A stretch of 64,000 bases of DNA, taken from assembly GCA_020541285.1 (NCBI GenBank), contig CP047043.1, positions 868,001 through 932,000 of the forward strand, in the 5' to 3' direction. Source of the stretch: Candidatus Gillettellia adelgis. Lineage in GTDB: Bacteria > Pseudomonadota > Gammaproteobacteria > Enterobacterales > Enterobacteriaceae. The position numbers and the translations under genes were made by a program. Positions 45,171-56,974 of this stretch are shown here, in pieces (position 1 is the stretch's first letter; every line of letters starts with the position of its first letter). The notes below the pieces were generated by a model, which was not told the DNA's origin, ran no database searches, and saw only the letters and a program-made list of their open reading frames with translations.

Positions 45171-45492
45171 TCATGAACATACAGATATTCCCGTTATACT
45201 TAAAGTTTTACGTATCTTAGTTTTACGAGCTCATCCTAATTATATTCTGACTGATACTTATATCTTTAAGTAGCTGCTCCGTTTTACCTTCTTATAAACC
45301 TAAATTATTTACTAAAATACCTCACGACATAAATGCATGTTTTAAAAATGTATTAAAGATTATAATGCTCATGTTCCTTACTTTATCTTTTTAACTAACA
45401 TTTAATACATATACATTTATAGCATGAGCAATAAGAGATTAAAAACAGAAAAAGATTCATCGTACATTCATTGAAATAACCCTACAGAAACA

Positions 45493-45510
45493 CTACGATC
45501 TAGATCGTAG
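45493..45510. repeat. Perfect 18-bp palindrome with outer arms
   Basis: CTACGATCT and its complement meet without spacer at 45493-45510; CTACA (45482-45486) and TGTAG (45514-45518) form an outer pair. It is 490 bases before artP. It could be an operator, but no ArgR-box resemblance is convincing. Confidence 0.5.
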
Positions 45511-46000
45511 AGATGTAGTTTAGTTACTCTAAGGATTTATATAAATTTATTACAAATATAAACCTTACAAGATCATACATCGATCATATATACTACAATG
45601 AGCGTCAACAGCTCCACACTAACTACTAACAATATGCTAAATGAATAATTTGTAAAAGCACTAACTAAATAGTAAATAATTTCATCATTTAAATACCAGC
45701 AACATAACTGCTAGCATTAGCTTGTGTTATATACTAAAACCATTAGTTTTTCTCCAATATACAAACTACACCTCATGTTAATAGCATATCATAAGTTAAT
45801 AATAATCACATTTTGAGTAAATTTGAAAGTTTATGACTTAAAGCACAATCTGTATGCTTTCTGTCCATTTCATTCATATACCTTATAACTTATAATAAAC
45901 TTATATTTAACCACCACGTTATAAATTTCACGCATAAATATTGCATAAATATTCCTTAGCAGTTATGATTTAATATTAACTTCATCTGTGATTCTTATAT

Positions 46001-46729
46001 ATGAACATTCAACTGAACGCTATTAACTGTTATTATGGCGCTCATCAGGTGTTATTTGATATTACGCTAAATTGTTCATCAGGTAGCACCTTAGTGCTAC
46101 TTGGTCCTAGCGGTGCTGGGAAAACTTCATTATTACGGGTATTAAATCTACTCGACATTCCTCGATCAGGTTGCTTGAGGATTGCTGATAATCAATTTAA
46201 CTTTATGCAAATACCAAGTGAAAAATCGATCCGTCAGCTCCGCAAAAACGTCGGAATGGTATTTCAACAGTATAACCTATGGCCTCATCTTACTGTTATG
46301 CATAATTTGATAGAGGCGCCCTGTCGGGTATTAAAATTACCGAAAGATCAAGCAATACAACGCGCTAATAAATTATTAGATCGTCTGCATCTAATAAATT
46401 GCGCTGATCGATTTCCGCTGCATTTGTCTAGTGGTCAACAACAACGCGTAGCAATCGCTAGAGCATTAATCATGGAACCACGAGTGCTACTATTTGATGA
46501 ACCCACTGCAGCTCTAGATCCAGAAACTACTGCCCAAATCGTTAGCATTATCCAAGAACTAGCTGATACTGGTATCACTCAAGTGATCGTTACTCATGAG
46601 GTAGAATTGGCACGTAAAACTGCCAGTCATGTAGTATATATGGAAAATGGTCGCTTGATCGAACAAGGCAATACCAGATACTTTACAAAACCCAAGACAA
46701 TAGAATTTACAAATTATTTATCACATTAA
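46001..46729 (+). CDS. artP: Arginine ABC transporter ATPase
   Basis: ArtP powers the ArtPQM(I) arginine importer. 242 residues, as in E. coli. Walker [11 protein letters not shown]-loop FQQYNLWPH, Walker [15 protein letters not shown] and the switch His in [10 protein letters not shown] are present. The ABC signature reads LSSGQQQR where the usual form is LSGGQ, a tolerated variant. First of four genes in one direction; the close spacing shows an operon. Retention of all four parts in an otherwise eroded region implies that the cell depends on imported arginine. Confidence 0.97.
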   Translation: MNIQLNAINCYYGAHQVLFDITLNCSSGSTLVLLGPSGAGKTSLLRVLNLLDIPRSGCLRIADNQFNFMQIPSEKSIRQLRKNVGMVFQQYNLWPHLTVMHNLIEAPCRVLKLPKDQAIQRANKLLDRLHLINCADRFPLHLSSGQQQRVAIARALIMEPRVLLFDEPTAALDPETTAQIVSIIQELADTGITQVIVTHEVELARKTASHVVYMENGRLIEQGNTRYFTKPKTIEFTNYLSH

Positions 46730-46761
46730 TAACTCGATATTCTGTATTTGGAGTATTTTCG

Positions 46762-47490
46762 ATGAAAAAATACTTAATTGCCGCCATTCTAGCAGGAGTT
46801 ACAGATTCTGCACTTGCGGTTACAACGCTCTTCTTCACAACCGAAGCTTCTTATCCTCCCTTTGAGTTTATTGATACACATAATCAGATCCAGGGTTTTG
46901 ATATTGATGTAGCTAACGCCGTTTGTAAAAAGATGCAAACCGATTGCGTCTTTGCTAATCAAGCTTTTGATAGCTTAATTTTAAGTCTTAAATTTAAGCA
47001 ATCCGACGCAGTAATAGCGTGTATAGATATTACACCAGAACGTGAAAAACAAGTGCTTTTTACAAAACCATACTATAAAAACTCAGCACTATTTATCACT
47101 TTGAAAAATCGTATAGCTGAGAAAGCAACTCTACCAGGAAATAAAATCGGCGTGCAAAATGGCTCTACTCATCAGAAATATTTAACTGACAAATATCCAG
47201 ACATCACTGTCACTCCTTATAATAGTTATCAAAACGCTATTCTAGATCTGAAAAACGGCCGTTTAGATGCAGTATTCGGTGACACAGAGGTCGTAAAAAC
47301 ATGGCTGCAAAAGCACTCTGAGTTAGCAGCTATAGGTAATAAAGTTACCGATAAGGATTATTTTAGCGCTGGATTGGGTATTGCAGTAAATAAAAAAAAT
47401 AGCACGTTGCAATACAAGTTTAATAACGCTTTAGATGAAATACAACAAGATGGTACTTATAAAATTCTGTATAAAAAATGGTTCAAATAA
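46762..47490 (+). CDS. artI: Arginine-binding periplasmic protein
   Basis: ArtI is the solute receptor of the importer. 242 residues (E. coli 243). Signal peptide MKKYLIAAILAGVTDSALA then the binding domain with TEASYPPFEFID, ITPEREKQVLFT, GVQNGSTHQKY and GRLDAVFGDTEVV, all typical of the ArtI/ArtJ group. GGAGTATTTTCG precedes the ATG, 32 bases after artP. E. coli has a second receptor, ArtJ, after artM; none is left here. Confidence 0.96.
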   Translation: MKKYLIAAILAGVTDSALAVTTLFFTTEASYPPFEFIDTHNQIQGFDIDVANAVCKKMQTDCVFANQAFDSLILSLKFKQSDAVIACIDITPEREKQVLFTKPYYKNSALFITLKNRIAEKATLPGNKIGVQNGSTHQKYLTDKYPDITVTPYNSYQNAILDLKNGRLDAVFGDTEVVKTWLQKHSELAAIGNKVTDKDYFSAGLGIAVNKKNSTLQYKFNNALDEIQQDGTYKILYKKWFK

Positions 47491-47502
47491 TAATCTACGA
47501 TT

Positions 47503-48219
47503 ATGTATAATATCTTATCCTTAGTAAATTCTACGATCATGACTATGGGTCTTGCCGTATTCGCTTTAACTTTTGGCCTTATTCTAGCGATACTATTTGC
47601 TATTTTAGAATCATCGCGATGGAAAATAGTCAGTTGGTTGAGCACGATTTTGGTAATCCTGGTGCGAAGTTTGCCAGAAATCCTAGTAGTGCTATTTATG
47701 TATGTTAGTTTGTTACAATTAACATTATTACTATCTAATGGTTTTATTCTGAATTTAGGAATGTGCCAACTAGCAGTTCACTTCAAAATGCACAACCTCG
47801 CAATCAGTCTATTCCTATGCGGTGTGTGCGCCTTAGCTTTGATTTATTCTGCTCATGCATCGCAAACACTACGTGGTGCATTCAAAGCAGTACCAAGAGG
47901 TCAATGGGAATCTGGTCAAACATTGGGTATGAGCAAGACAACAATCTTCTTTCGCTTAATTATGCCACAAATGTGGCGTTACGCACTACCCAGCCTTAGC
48001 AACCAATGGCTAGTCTTATTGAAAGATACCTCGTTAGTTTCCTTGATCAGCCTGAACGATTTAATGTCACAAACTAAAAATATAGCAATCCGTACTCAGC
48101 AGCCTTTTACCTGGTATATGATTGCGGCCATTATCTACCTGTCAGTCACGCTGCTTAGCCAGCATATTATGAAATACATTGAGCGACGCGCTACAAACTT
48201 TGAGCGGAAGGTCAACTGA
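47503..48219 (+). CDS. artQ: Arginine ABC transporter permease ArtQ
   Basis: One of the two membrane subunits. 238 residues, same as E. coli, with about five hydrophobic helices. The EAA loop that docks on ArtP reads [20 protein letters not shown]. It starts 12 bases after artI and its stop shares a base with the artM start (TGATG). Confidence 0.96.
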   Translation: MYNILSLVNSTIMTMGLAVFALTFGLILAILFAILESSRWKIVSWLSTILVILVRSLPEILVVLFMYVSLLQLTLLLSNGFILNLGMCQLAVHFKMHNLAISLFLCGVCALALIYSAHASQTLRGAFKAVPRGQWESGQTLGMSKTTIFFRLIMPQMWRYALPSLSNQWLVLLKDTSLVSLISLNDLMSQTKNIAIRTQQPFTWYMIAAIIYLSVTLLSQHIMKYIERRATNFERKVN

Positions 48220-48902
48220 TGTTTGAATATTTTTTAGCAATTATCAAAGGTCTGAATAATAGTTTGACGTTAACCCTTACCACACTATTGATAGCTTTCA
48301 TCTTATCATTACTACTAACGATAATTCTGACCTTAAAAACACCATGCCTGACGCTACTTATCAAAGCCTACATTATGCTATTTACTGGCACACCATTGTT
48401 GCTGCAAATCTTTTTAATCTATTACGGCCCAGGTCAGTTTCCAGTGATTCGAGAGTATTCATGGCTATGGGGACTACTATCGCAGCCATGGCTATGCGCG
48501 GCTATTGCACTAACATTAAACAGCGCAGCTTATACCACTCAACTATTCTACGGCACAGTGCGGACGATCCCTCTAAATCAGTGGCAATCCTGCCAGGCAT
48601 TAGGGATGTCGCGTCAACAAACGCTATATATTTTACTACCGTTCGCATTTAAGCGTGCACTATCATCCTATTGCAATGAAGTTGTGTTAATATTTAAAAG
48701 CACTTCACTCACTTACACTATTACGCTAATGGAAATAATGGGCCATAGCCAATTACTGTATGGAATTACCTACGATCTGAGAATATTTGTTATAGCAGGA
48801 ATAATTTATCTATGCATTAATGGTTTTCTAACACTATTAATGCGTTTACTTGAGCGCTATGCTCTAACATTTGAACAGCGTTATTCAACGTCACTTGTAT
48901 AG
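48219..48902 (+). CDS. artM: Arginine ABC transporter permease ArtM
   Basis: Second membrane subunit, 227 residues (E. coli 222). The EAA loop reads GTVRTIPLNQWQSCQALGMSR. It is translationally coupled to artQ through TGATG. The 1.5 kb after it holds no artJ that I could recognise. Confidence 0.96.
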   Translation: MFEYFLAIIKGLNNSLTLTLTTLLIAFILSLLLTIILTLKTPCLTLLIKAYIMLFTGTPLLLQIFLIYYGPGQFPVIREYSWLWGLLSQPWLCAAIALTLNSAAYTTQLFYGTVRTIPLNQWQSCQALGMSRQQTLYILLPFAFKRALSSYCNEVVLIFKSTSLTYTITLMEIMGHSQLLYGITYDLRIFVIAGIIYLCINGFLTLLMRLLERYALTFEQRYSTSLV

Positions 48903-50427
48903 CTTAATTAGCGTTAGGTGTTATGTTTTACAAATTAATTGAGTTAATAAATTTTTATAAAGGTATGCGAACGACCATTACATGAGAGTCTGAAAAGATA
49001 AACAACATTAAAAGCGCAAAAAAATCTTTTAGAATTACATAAAGATCTTTATTTCTAAAGAAATAATATTCTGATAAGAATACTGATTTATTGGGGACAG
49101 ATGTCATCCTTATATCCGATTAATTCAATTATTCATGTTTAGCTACTAAACAATCATTCATCTTACACGATAATTATCTGTAAATTATTTGAGTTACATG
49201 AGCTAATGTAAATTAGTTTGCGGTACTGTCTCTGTAAAAACTAGTATCTATTACTGTATACCTTTTTATGTATCATATCTACAACTTCTATTGCATAAAA
49301 TTTAAATGATAAGAGCGGGGTTATACATCTTAATATTTAGTACTATTACTTAATTTATTATTCGTCCTAAACGATAATAACCTTGTGTCACAGAGAATAT
49401 ATACTTTTATGATCTAATAAGCATCTTTAATTAAGCTATTAACAAACAATATTTTTATTTCACATCTTATAAATACAGATTATTTGTTCACTGTATTTTT
49501 TAGATACAATATACTAATTATATTTACAGTAGAGATAGCCGCTACTTATTTTTTTGTCTATAACTTCCTCTATTTTAGATAAAGCTATATTTTAACTAAA
49601 TTCTTTACGTTAGGTAAACACTGTTATAAATAGGATAACCGCATTATTCATGACGTCTTATATAGTTTTATAAACTTCTATGAATGTTTTTCTCTTATAT
49701 AACACACTAGTTAGTTTATTATCTACTAATAATTTAGTTAAAGTGGCTCATTACAACTAGAGAGATATATCAAATGTTAATACTTATATACTAAAATTAT
49801 AATAATTCAGAAAACTATTAAGAAATGAACCCGAAGGCACTGCATAAGTTTAATAATATATATTACCCTTAGTTCCTTATATAATTTAAAAACTTACTAT
49901 TATTGAATAATCCAAAGATTTATTAATATTAGAACGATCTCCAATAGAAAAGAGCCTAATATTATGTATTATTAACTTCAAGAAACTAAAAAAATAATTT
50001 ATTACCTTATCTTCCTATTCAGTATTTGAGATAACGTCTCTTAAACTATCCCTTCTTCCCTTATGGGTATAGACTCCCATACTCAGTAAATCAGTTTTTA
50101 ATAACATAAATATTTATAATAAGTACAGATATGTCTTTAAGAATCTAGATGTTTGGTATTGTCCCGCAGTGTTCATGCGTAAGTATGGTATAATCTAATG
50201 CTAATCACCTATCAATTTTCCCGCTATAATAAATATACTAAATGATATAAAACCTGGCATTCAAAATAATTTATAAAACTTTAGACTACAAATGCGAGTC
50301 TCTAGTCTACAACTATGTATAGACACAATTTTTCTCACTTATCTGTCTTGTTAAGCAATCACATATTGTATACTAAATAGACTATTGATTTTAATAACGA
50401 TAGCTTATTTATGCAGCATTTGTCCGA
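48903..50427. other. Desert between artM and djlA
   Basis: 1.5 kb without open frames of note. artJ (after artM) and rluA (convergent with djlA) would be expected from enteric order. Only a very weak rluA-like run, RSVHA then V, at about 50168 (GRSHQLRVH) was seen, not enough to call. Confidence 0.5.
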
Positions 50428-51231
50428 TTATTTAAAACGTGTCTCATGCTTAATTAAATCATATGCTGCCTGAATCTCCTGTGCTTTTTGCTTGGCTATT
50501 TCCATCATTTGTAGCGGAAGACCTTTTGCTACTAACTTATCTGGATGATTTTCACTCATTAATTTACGATAAGCGCGCTTAATAACAACAGCATTATCAT
50601 GACTATTTACACCAAGTACTTTATATGCATCCTCTAATGTTGGCTGGTTTTTGGTCTGCTGGGAAGTAGCGCTCTGACTACCAAACTGACGTCCGCTTTG
50701 TATCATGCTAAGGATCTGATTAAATTGTGCGCGAGAAATTCCTAGTTCTTCCGCAATAACATGAAGTATTTTCCTCTCATTAGGGTGTAGAGATCCGTCG
50801 GCAAATGCGGCTTGAAACTGAATTTCCAGAAATACTCGAATCAGATCAAAACGACCAAAACAAATGCTACGGAATTGTTGTAGCGTCCTCCTCAATGGAA
50901 ACCGGCTATTTTTACCTTCACGAAACGCCTTCTGAGCAGCGCTGCGCATATCGCCATATAGCTGCAAACGTTCCATAAACAAATTAGCGATCTGAATGTC
51001 CGCTTCAGTAACACGCCCTTTGGATTTTGTCAAATGCCCCATCACCTGAAAAGTGGTGAGAAAAAAAAGCATTTGCCGCGTTTTCTGATCACTAAAAAAA
51101 CCCCGATTATGCTGATGACTATACGTAGTATCGATAATATGGCCAACGATAAGCCCAAACACTAAACCCAAAAATCCCGCACCAAGACAAACGGCAGCGA
51201 TGACCCCCAGCAGTTTCCCCCAATACTGCAT
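50428..51231 (-). CDS. djlA: Membrane-anchored DnaJ-like co-chaperone
   Basis: DjlA anchors DnaK activity at the inner membrane. 267 residues (E. coli 271). An N-terminal membrane segment with glycines ([20 protein letters not shown]) is followed by a TerB-like domain ([41 protein letters not shown]) and a C-terminal J domain (about 200-267) with the essential HPD in [13 protein letters not shown]. The Gln-rich linker is shorter than in E. coli. It is divergent from lptD, as in enterics, with a 219-base shared upstream region. Confidence 0.97.
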   Translation of the reverse strand: MQYWGKLLGVIAAVCLGAGFLGLVFGLIVGHIIDTTYSHQHNRGFFSDQKTRQMLFFLTTFQVMGHLTKSKGRVTEADIQIANLFMERLQLYGDMRSAAQKAFREGKNSRFPLRRTLQQFRSICFGRFDLIRVFLEIQFQAAFADGSLHPNERKILHVIAEELGISRAQFNQILSMIQSGRQFGSQSATSQQTKNQPTLEDAYKVLGVNSHDNAVVIKRAYRKLMSENHPDKLVAKGLPLQMMEIAKQKAQEIQAAYDLIKHETRFK

Positions 51232-51450
51232 ATACTCCTCAATTGTTCTACTAAATCTGTATAATTCTTGCTATGCTAATCTATAGATTAGTGATTTTTT
51301 TAAATATTTAGATTATGATATCTATCATTTTATCTTAAGACCTATAAAAAACAAAAAACAAAATTCGACTCTAGTCCTATACAAACGAATAATATACTCT
51401 TTAGCCGTTTTCTGGCTATACTGTTTTGATCATGAAATACTAAATTGCGT

Positions 51451-53815
51451 ATGAAAAAAAGTTTCTTATTACTGGTAGTAGTAATGTTGTATACGACATT
51501 TTATAGTCAGTTTGCGCATGCTAATCTGTCTAAACAGTGCATGTTTGGCATTCCTAGTTATAACAAGCCTCTGATTAGTGACAGACCTAATAACTTTCCA
51601 ATTAGTATCAGTGCAGATAAATCGTCTGCTGACTATCCACATAGAGTGATCTTTACTGGTAACGTCAGCGTTGTACAAGGCAATGCCACCCTTACTGCTC
51701 ATCAGATAGAGTTAAATACGCTTCAGAAGTCAAGACATACAGATGAAATTCGTACTATCATCGCCCACGGAGATGTGCGTTATAGCGACCCTCAAATTAT
51801 ATTAACAGGCCCTAAAGCTTGGTCAAACCTGAACACTCAAGATATCAACATCTATGATAGTAATTATCAAATGGTGAACCGTCAAGGTCGCGGTGTAGCT
51901 AAAAAGATAAAGATGCGCGAAGCTAATCGCTATACTTTTTTAGAAAATGGTACTTTTACTTTTTGTTTACCTAAGGATAATAGTTGGAACATAGTCGGTT
52001 CTAAAGTAATATATGACCGTATAGAGCAAGTAATCAAAGTGTGGAATGCCCGCTTTTATGTTAAGGGCTGGCCTACTCTTTATAGTCCCTACCTGCAATT
52101 TCCAACTGGAGATAAACGTCTTTCTGGATTCCTATTCCTGAACACTAAATATGATAATAATAATGGTGTTGAGTTCATATTGCCGTATTACTGGAATATC
52201 GCACCTAATTATGATACCATACTGACTCCACACTATATATCAAAACGCGGTTTACAATGGCAAAATGAATTCCGTTATCTAGTACGACCTGGATTTGGAT
52301 TAATTACTCTAGATTGGTTAGCAAATGATCAAGAGTATAAAAAAAATAACACTGGAAATAGCACCCGTTGGTTGTTCCATTGGTACCATAGTGGACTTAT
52401 GGATCGGGTATGGCATTTTAATAGCGATTTTACCAAGGTTAGCGATATAAAATATTTTACGGATTTAGATTCAAAATACGGTGCTACCACTAATGGCTAC
52501 GCTACTCAAAAGTTTAGCTTTGGTTATTCTAACGAAACTTATAACACTACTGTAAGTTTTAAACAGTTTCAGCTCTTTAACAAGACTACCTACCCTAACT
52601 ATAAAGTATGGCCACAAGTAGATTTGAACTACTACAAAAAAAAACCTCGGTCCAGTAGACTTTCATTTATACAGTCAGATAGCAAAATTTACTAGCATCA
52701 ATTCATTCGGCCCAAATGCTACACGTTGGCATCTAGAACCCACATTGAATCTACCGTTCACTAATGGTTGGGCTAATATAAATACCGAGATCAAGCTATT
52801 AGCATCTTATTACCGGCAAAAAATTCCTGATAGTTTTATTCTCCGTTATACCAACTGCAACGGCACTCATCATTACAAACCTGTAACACCTTATCTTGAG
52901 CACTCTGTCAAACGTGTGTTACCGCAGTTTAAAATTGACGGAAATCTAATATTCGAACGTTCGCTAATCTACGTAAAAGGGTCTACTCAGACTTTGGAAC
53001 CATACGCGCAATACATTTATAGACCATATCATAATGAAAATAATATATATACTTATGATACTACATTACTACACACTGATTACTCCAGTTTTTTTCGCGA
53101 ACGAGCTTACAGCGGCTTAGACCGAATTTTATCACAGAATCGCATGTCCAGCGGTTTAACCACACGCATTTATGACAATGCGCTAGGAGAATATTTTATC
53201 GCTTCTGTGGGGCAAATCTACTACTTTAGTCATGTAGGCACACAAGAGAAAAGGATTCGTGATAATAACAATCATCACGGAAATTTAGAATGGGTAAGTG
53301 ATACCTATTGGAAAATAAATAATCATTGGAATCTGCGCGGGAGCTTACAATATAATAGCCATTTAAATAGCATCGCATTGGGTAACGCAACGCTAAGATA
53401 CAGTCATGATTCCGATCCCCTAGCACAACTGAATTATCGTTACGTAATGCCAGGATATATTCAAGAGGCACTAAAAATCGATAATGTTATTTACCAACAT
53501 GGTATTTCTCAAGTGGGCATCACAGGATGCTGGCCCATTACTGATCGCTGGGCAATAGTAGGTGCCTATTACTACAATATTCACGCCCAGCAATCTGTGA
53601 ATCAATTGCTAGGAATACAATATAACACCTGTTGCTGGGGTATCACCTTAGGTTATGAACGCAAAATAACTGACTGGGATACAAACCATAATATGAGTCT
53701 TTATGATAATAAGATCTCTTGTAATATCGAGATTCGAGGTCTACGTCACGAAAAAAACCTTAATTCTATAGACATTCTACGTTCCAGTATACTGCCATAT
53801 CAAAATGTATTCTGA
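51451..53815 (+). CDS. lptD: LPS-assembly protein LptD, frameshifted in an A9 tract
   Basis: LptD is the outer-membrane barrel that inserts LPS at the cell surface. From the ATG at 51451, signal peptide ending FAHA, through the periplasmic OstA domain and barrel. The frame breaks at nine adenines (52636-52644): it runs on to a stop at 52695, but with one A fewer it would read NLGPVDFHLYSQIAKF and continue to 53815. Read through, the product would be about 787 residues (E. coli 784). All four cysteines of the essential disulfides are present: QC near residue 31, TFCLP, and the CC pair in NTCCWG. No other lesion is seen in either part. Either polymerase slippage restores the frame, or the assembly miscounts the tract, or the gene has just died. 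Confidence 0.93.
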
Positions 53816-53878
53816 TATTCGTGTACATATTGACATAAGAAATTCACCCACTTTGATAGATTGGATACTAGGGAATGC

Positions 53879-55170
53879 ATGAAAAATTGGAAAACGCTGA
53901 TTCTATTATTGATAGTGTACGTTCATGTTACATTTGCAGCACCTAAAGAACTAGATAAAATTGCTGTTATTGTAAATGATAACATCATACTCGAGAGCGA
54001 AATCAACCGCTTATTACAATGGGTAACATTCAATGCACAGCAAGATGGTCAGTCACTGCCGACAAATCATGTGTTATATCGACAGATTATTGATCGTCTG
54101 ATCATAAATAATCTTCAGCTACAAATAGCTAAAAAAACAGGCATTACCGTATCCAATGCAGATCTCGATCAGGCCATTACTAATATCGCCATGCAAAATA
54201 AGATAAACCTTAATCAATTGCAAAATCATTTATCTTATGCGAAAATGTCATATAATACCTATCGCTCTCAGATCCGTCAAGAGATGCTGATCTTCGAAGT
54301 CCGTCACAATGCAGTACGCCATCGCGTAACGATTCTACCAAAAGAGGTAGATGTGCTAGTCAAACAACTACGTACTCAATACGGTAATAATACCGAAGTG
54401 AATCTTAGCTATATTTTACTTGCTTTGCCGAAAAATCCATCGCAGCAGCAAGTAAATACTGCAGAGGCGCTCGCTGGAAAACTTATGAGTAAATTATATC
54501 ATGGTGCTAATTTTAGCAAGCTAGCGATCTCCTACCCTATGCATTCTCAACTTATAAAAAAAAACATATAGGCTGGATTAAACTTCAAGAGCTATCGACC
54601 CTGTTTGTTGAACATTTGGTGCATACCAAGAAAGGGGTTATTATTGGCCCCTTTCTCTCTAACGTTGGCTTTTACATTTTAAAAGTCAATGATACCCGTA
54701 GTGCCAGTCCATCAACCTCCATCACTGAAGTACATGCTCGCCATATCCTACTAAAACCCTCAGTAATTATGAGCGATGAGCAAGCTCGCACAAAGTTAAC
54801 AAAAATAGCTAAAAAAATTAAAAGCAATCATGCGAAATTTTATAATGAAGCAATAAAAATCTCTCAAGATCCAAGTTCTGCATTACAAGGAGGCGATCTT
54901 GGCTGGGTGTCTCCAGATCTCTATGATCCAGCATTCCGCAGCGCGCTATTAAAGCTAAAGAAAGGTGAAATTAGTGCACCATTACACTCTGCTTTTGGTT
55001 GGCACCTCATCCAATTGCTCGATAAACGTCAAATTAACACAACTGATGCCGCGCAAAAAAATCATGCTTATCGCATATTATTCAACCGTAAGTTTATTGA
55101 GGAATCCAACGCTTGGATGCAAGAACTACGTGCTCAAGCCTATGTGAAAATCCTTGACGCTCATACTTAA
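53879..55170 (+). CDS. surA: Periplasmic chaperone/isomerase SurA, frameshifted in an A9 tract
   Basis: SurA delivers outer-membrane proteins such as LptD to the Bam complex. The ATG at 53879 ([11 protein letters not shown]) has AGGGA before it; signal peptide ends TFA-APK. N-terminal chaperone domain is intact. In the first parvulin domain a run of nine adenines (54556-54564) throws the frame to a stop at 54571; with ten (or seven) it would read [14 protein letters not shown] and go on to 55170. Total about 430 residues (E. coli 428). The second parvulin domain is intact: [32 protein letters not shown]. The needed correction is +1, opposite to lptD. The N-terminal part alone might keep some chaperone function, but the C-terminal helix of the core domain would be lost. 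Confidence 0.92.
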
Positions 55171-55184
55171 CAATATACGCATCG

Positions 55185-56143
55185 CACAATAACTCCGAGC
55201 GAACCTGCTGGGATAGCGTCAGATTAATAACAGTGCTAGCACAAAAGAATTGGTTTATTGAATTCGTAGTATGCGTAAAATCAATATTATTACTTGAACG
55301 TACGGACCCATTAAACCTGCTACTAAAACTACGTGAGTATCTACCAAAATAATTAACTCAGCCACAATATGTGCAGCATACTTACCATACTACCAGTAGT
55401 TACTATATACCCAGTTACGCTACAGCAACAACACTGAACAGAACAGTATGAAAACACTATAAGGCGTCTGTAATGGCTGTTTCATTAGCGCATCTGTAGC
55501 ATTAATTACCAGTCCAGTGAATAACAACGCCACTCATAACACTAAGTATACTATTTATTGATCGTGCTAAAATTATTTACTCATTTTAAGTGGCTGCAAT
55601 GGGTAGTAATAATACTAGTTACTAAGAAACTGCAGGTAGCGCCAGTTATTACTATTATGCGTCTCTGCTAGCAGTTGCCAGATGCCGTCGCGCAGCAAAG
55701 CCTATGCGACGTTATCCGTATTCTCGATAAGAATCTAACAACTAAATTCAATCCCTTTACCACGGATTTACGTCTATGGACTCTACTACAAACTAAAAGA
55801 AAACGGTTATATGGAACGAGAAAAATCGATAGCATACTTCTAGTATGTGAACCTTTACGTAGTAACGGCGTTCACCTAAATAATCCGCTACTAACGCATA
55901 CTTTATTTCAACCTAAGTATTTAAAAAACACTTGATGTAGTACGCACAATATATCATGATCAAGCTTTACCAATATAAAATATTATAACGTTACTCATAT
56001 AGTAAATATTACTCTGAATTTGCCTTTTGTTCGTACTCTTGTAGATGACAGCACTGCTCTAGAACTAATTGACAGTGCTACTACTCATACTAATAATTTA
56101 AAAAAAAAGCTTTGCAACTTGCATAAAATAATAAGTAAACATA
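55185..56143 (+). pseudogene. pdxA: pdxA fossil
   Basis: PdxA oxidises 4-phosphohydroxy-threonine in vitamin B6 synthesis. It occupies its normal place between surA and rsmA. Readable parts in order: ITPSEPAGIASD at 55189 (ITPGEPAGIGPD), then an 86-codon open stretch at 55675-55935 with DVIRILDKNLTTKF and TLFQPKYLKNT (DTLFQPKYLDN), IYHDQALP (MYHDQGLP), VNITLNLPFVRTLVDD at about 56010 and STALEL. Several frames and stops are involved. It ends at the rsmA start, as the live gene does. The gene is clearly dead but the DNA still carries the operon into rsmA. Confidence 0.96.
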
Positions 56144-56956
56144 ATGAATAATAGAGTGCATCAAGGGCACTGTGCCCGCAAACGTTTCGGACAACACTTT
56201 TTAACTAATCAGCTGATTATTGACAGCATTGTTGCTGCCATTCGCCCTCAACCAAAGGAAGCTATTGTTGAAATTGGCCCGGGCCTAGGCGCATTAACCA
56301 ATCCAATCGGGTCACACATAGATCACCTGATAGTCATTGAGTTAGATCGCGATTTAGTAGCGCGGCTAACAAATCATTCGCTATTAAAAGATAAGTTAAC
56401 GATTTACCACAAAGACGTCATGATGGTAAATTTCTTTGAAATCGCTAAAAAAGCAGGAAAACCGCTCCGAGTGTTTGGAAATTTACCATATAATATTGCG
56501 ACGCCGCTAATATTTCACCTTTTCAGATATACTCAAGTAATTCATGATATGCACTTTATGTTACAGAAAGAGGTGGTGAACCGTCTAATAGCTCATCCAA
56601 ATAGTAAGACCTATGGACGTTTAAGCATAATGGCGCAGTATTACTGCAAGATTATTCCGGTACTAGAAGTTCCACCAACATCATTTACCCCAGAACCGAA
56701 AGTTGATTCTGTTGTAGTGCGTTTAATTCCACATAGTGTCATACCTAACCCAGTCGACGATGTATGTATGCTACGCCGAATTACCACTCAAGCATTCAAT
56801 CAACGCAGAAAAACCATCCGTAACAGCCTGAATAATTTGTTCACACCAACACAGTTAATAGCACTGGGCTTAGATATCTCCCTACGAGCAGAGAATCTTT
56901 CTGTCGTACAGTACTGTCAGTTGGTTAATTGGCTTATAAATAAGCCAATTATATAA
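56144..56956 (+). CDS. rsmA: 16S rRNA m6(2)A1518/A1519 dimethyltransferase
   Basis: RsmA (KsgA) dimethylates two adenines in helix 45 of 16S rRNA. 270 residues (E. coli 273). SAM-binding [10 protein letters not shown], acidic IELDRDL, catalytic [13 protein letters not shown] and [14 protein letters not shown] are intact. No clear Shine-Dalgarno stands before the ATG (TAAACATA), so it may rely on transcript context left over from pdxA coupling. apaG follows after 18 bases. Confidence 0.97.
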   Translation: MNNRVHQGHCARKRFGQHFLTNQLIIDSIVAAIRPQPKEAIVEIGPGLGALTNPIGSHIDHLIVIELDRDLVARLTNHSLLKDKLTIYHKDVMMVNFFEIAKKAGKPLRVFGNLPYNIATPLIFHLFRYTQVIHDMHFMLQKEVVNRLIAHPNSKTYGRLSIMAQYYCKIIPVLEVPPTSFTPEPKVDSVVVRLIPHSVIPNPVDDVCMLRRITTQAFNQRRKTIRNSLNNLFTPTQLIALGLDISLRAENLSVVQYCQLVNWLINKPII

Positions 56957-56974
56957 CAATAAGGAGTTATTGTC

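Larger units (their letters stand above)
44141..46000. other. Desert before artP, rich in palindromes
   Basis: About 1.9 kb with no gene recognised; panB and panC would follow folK in enterics but no trace was readable. Three strong inverted repeats occur at 44531-44563, 45140-45170 and 45493-45510, listed separately. Confidence 0.55.

Noticed and set aside
50160-50220. rluA-like run RSVHA near djlA
   Set aside because: Only a few residues agree and the following frame does not support it.
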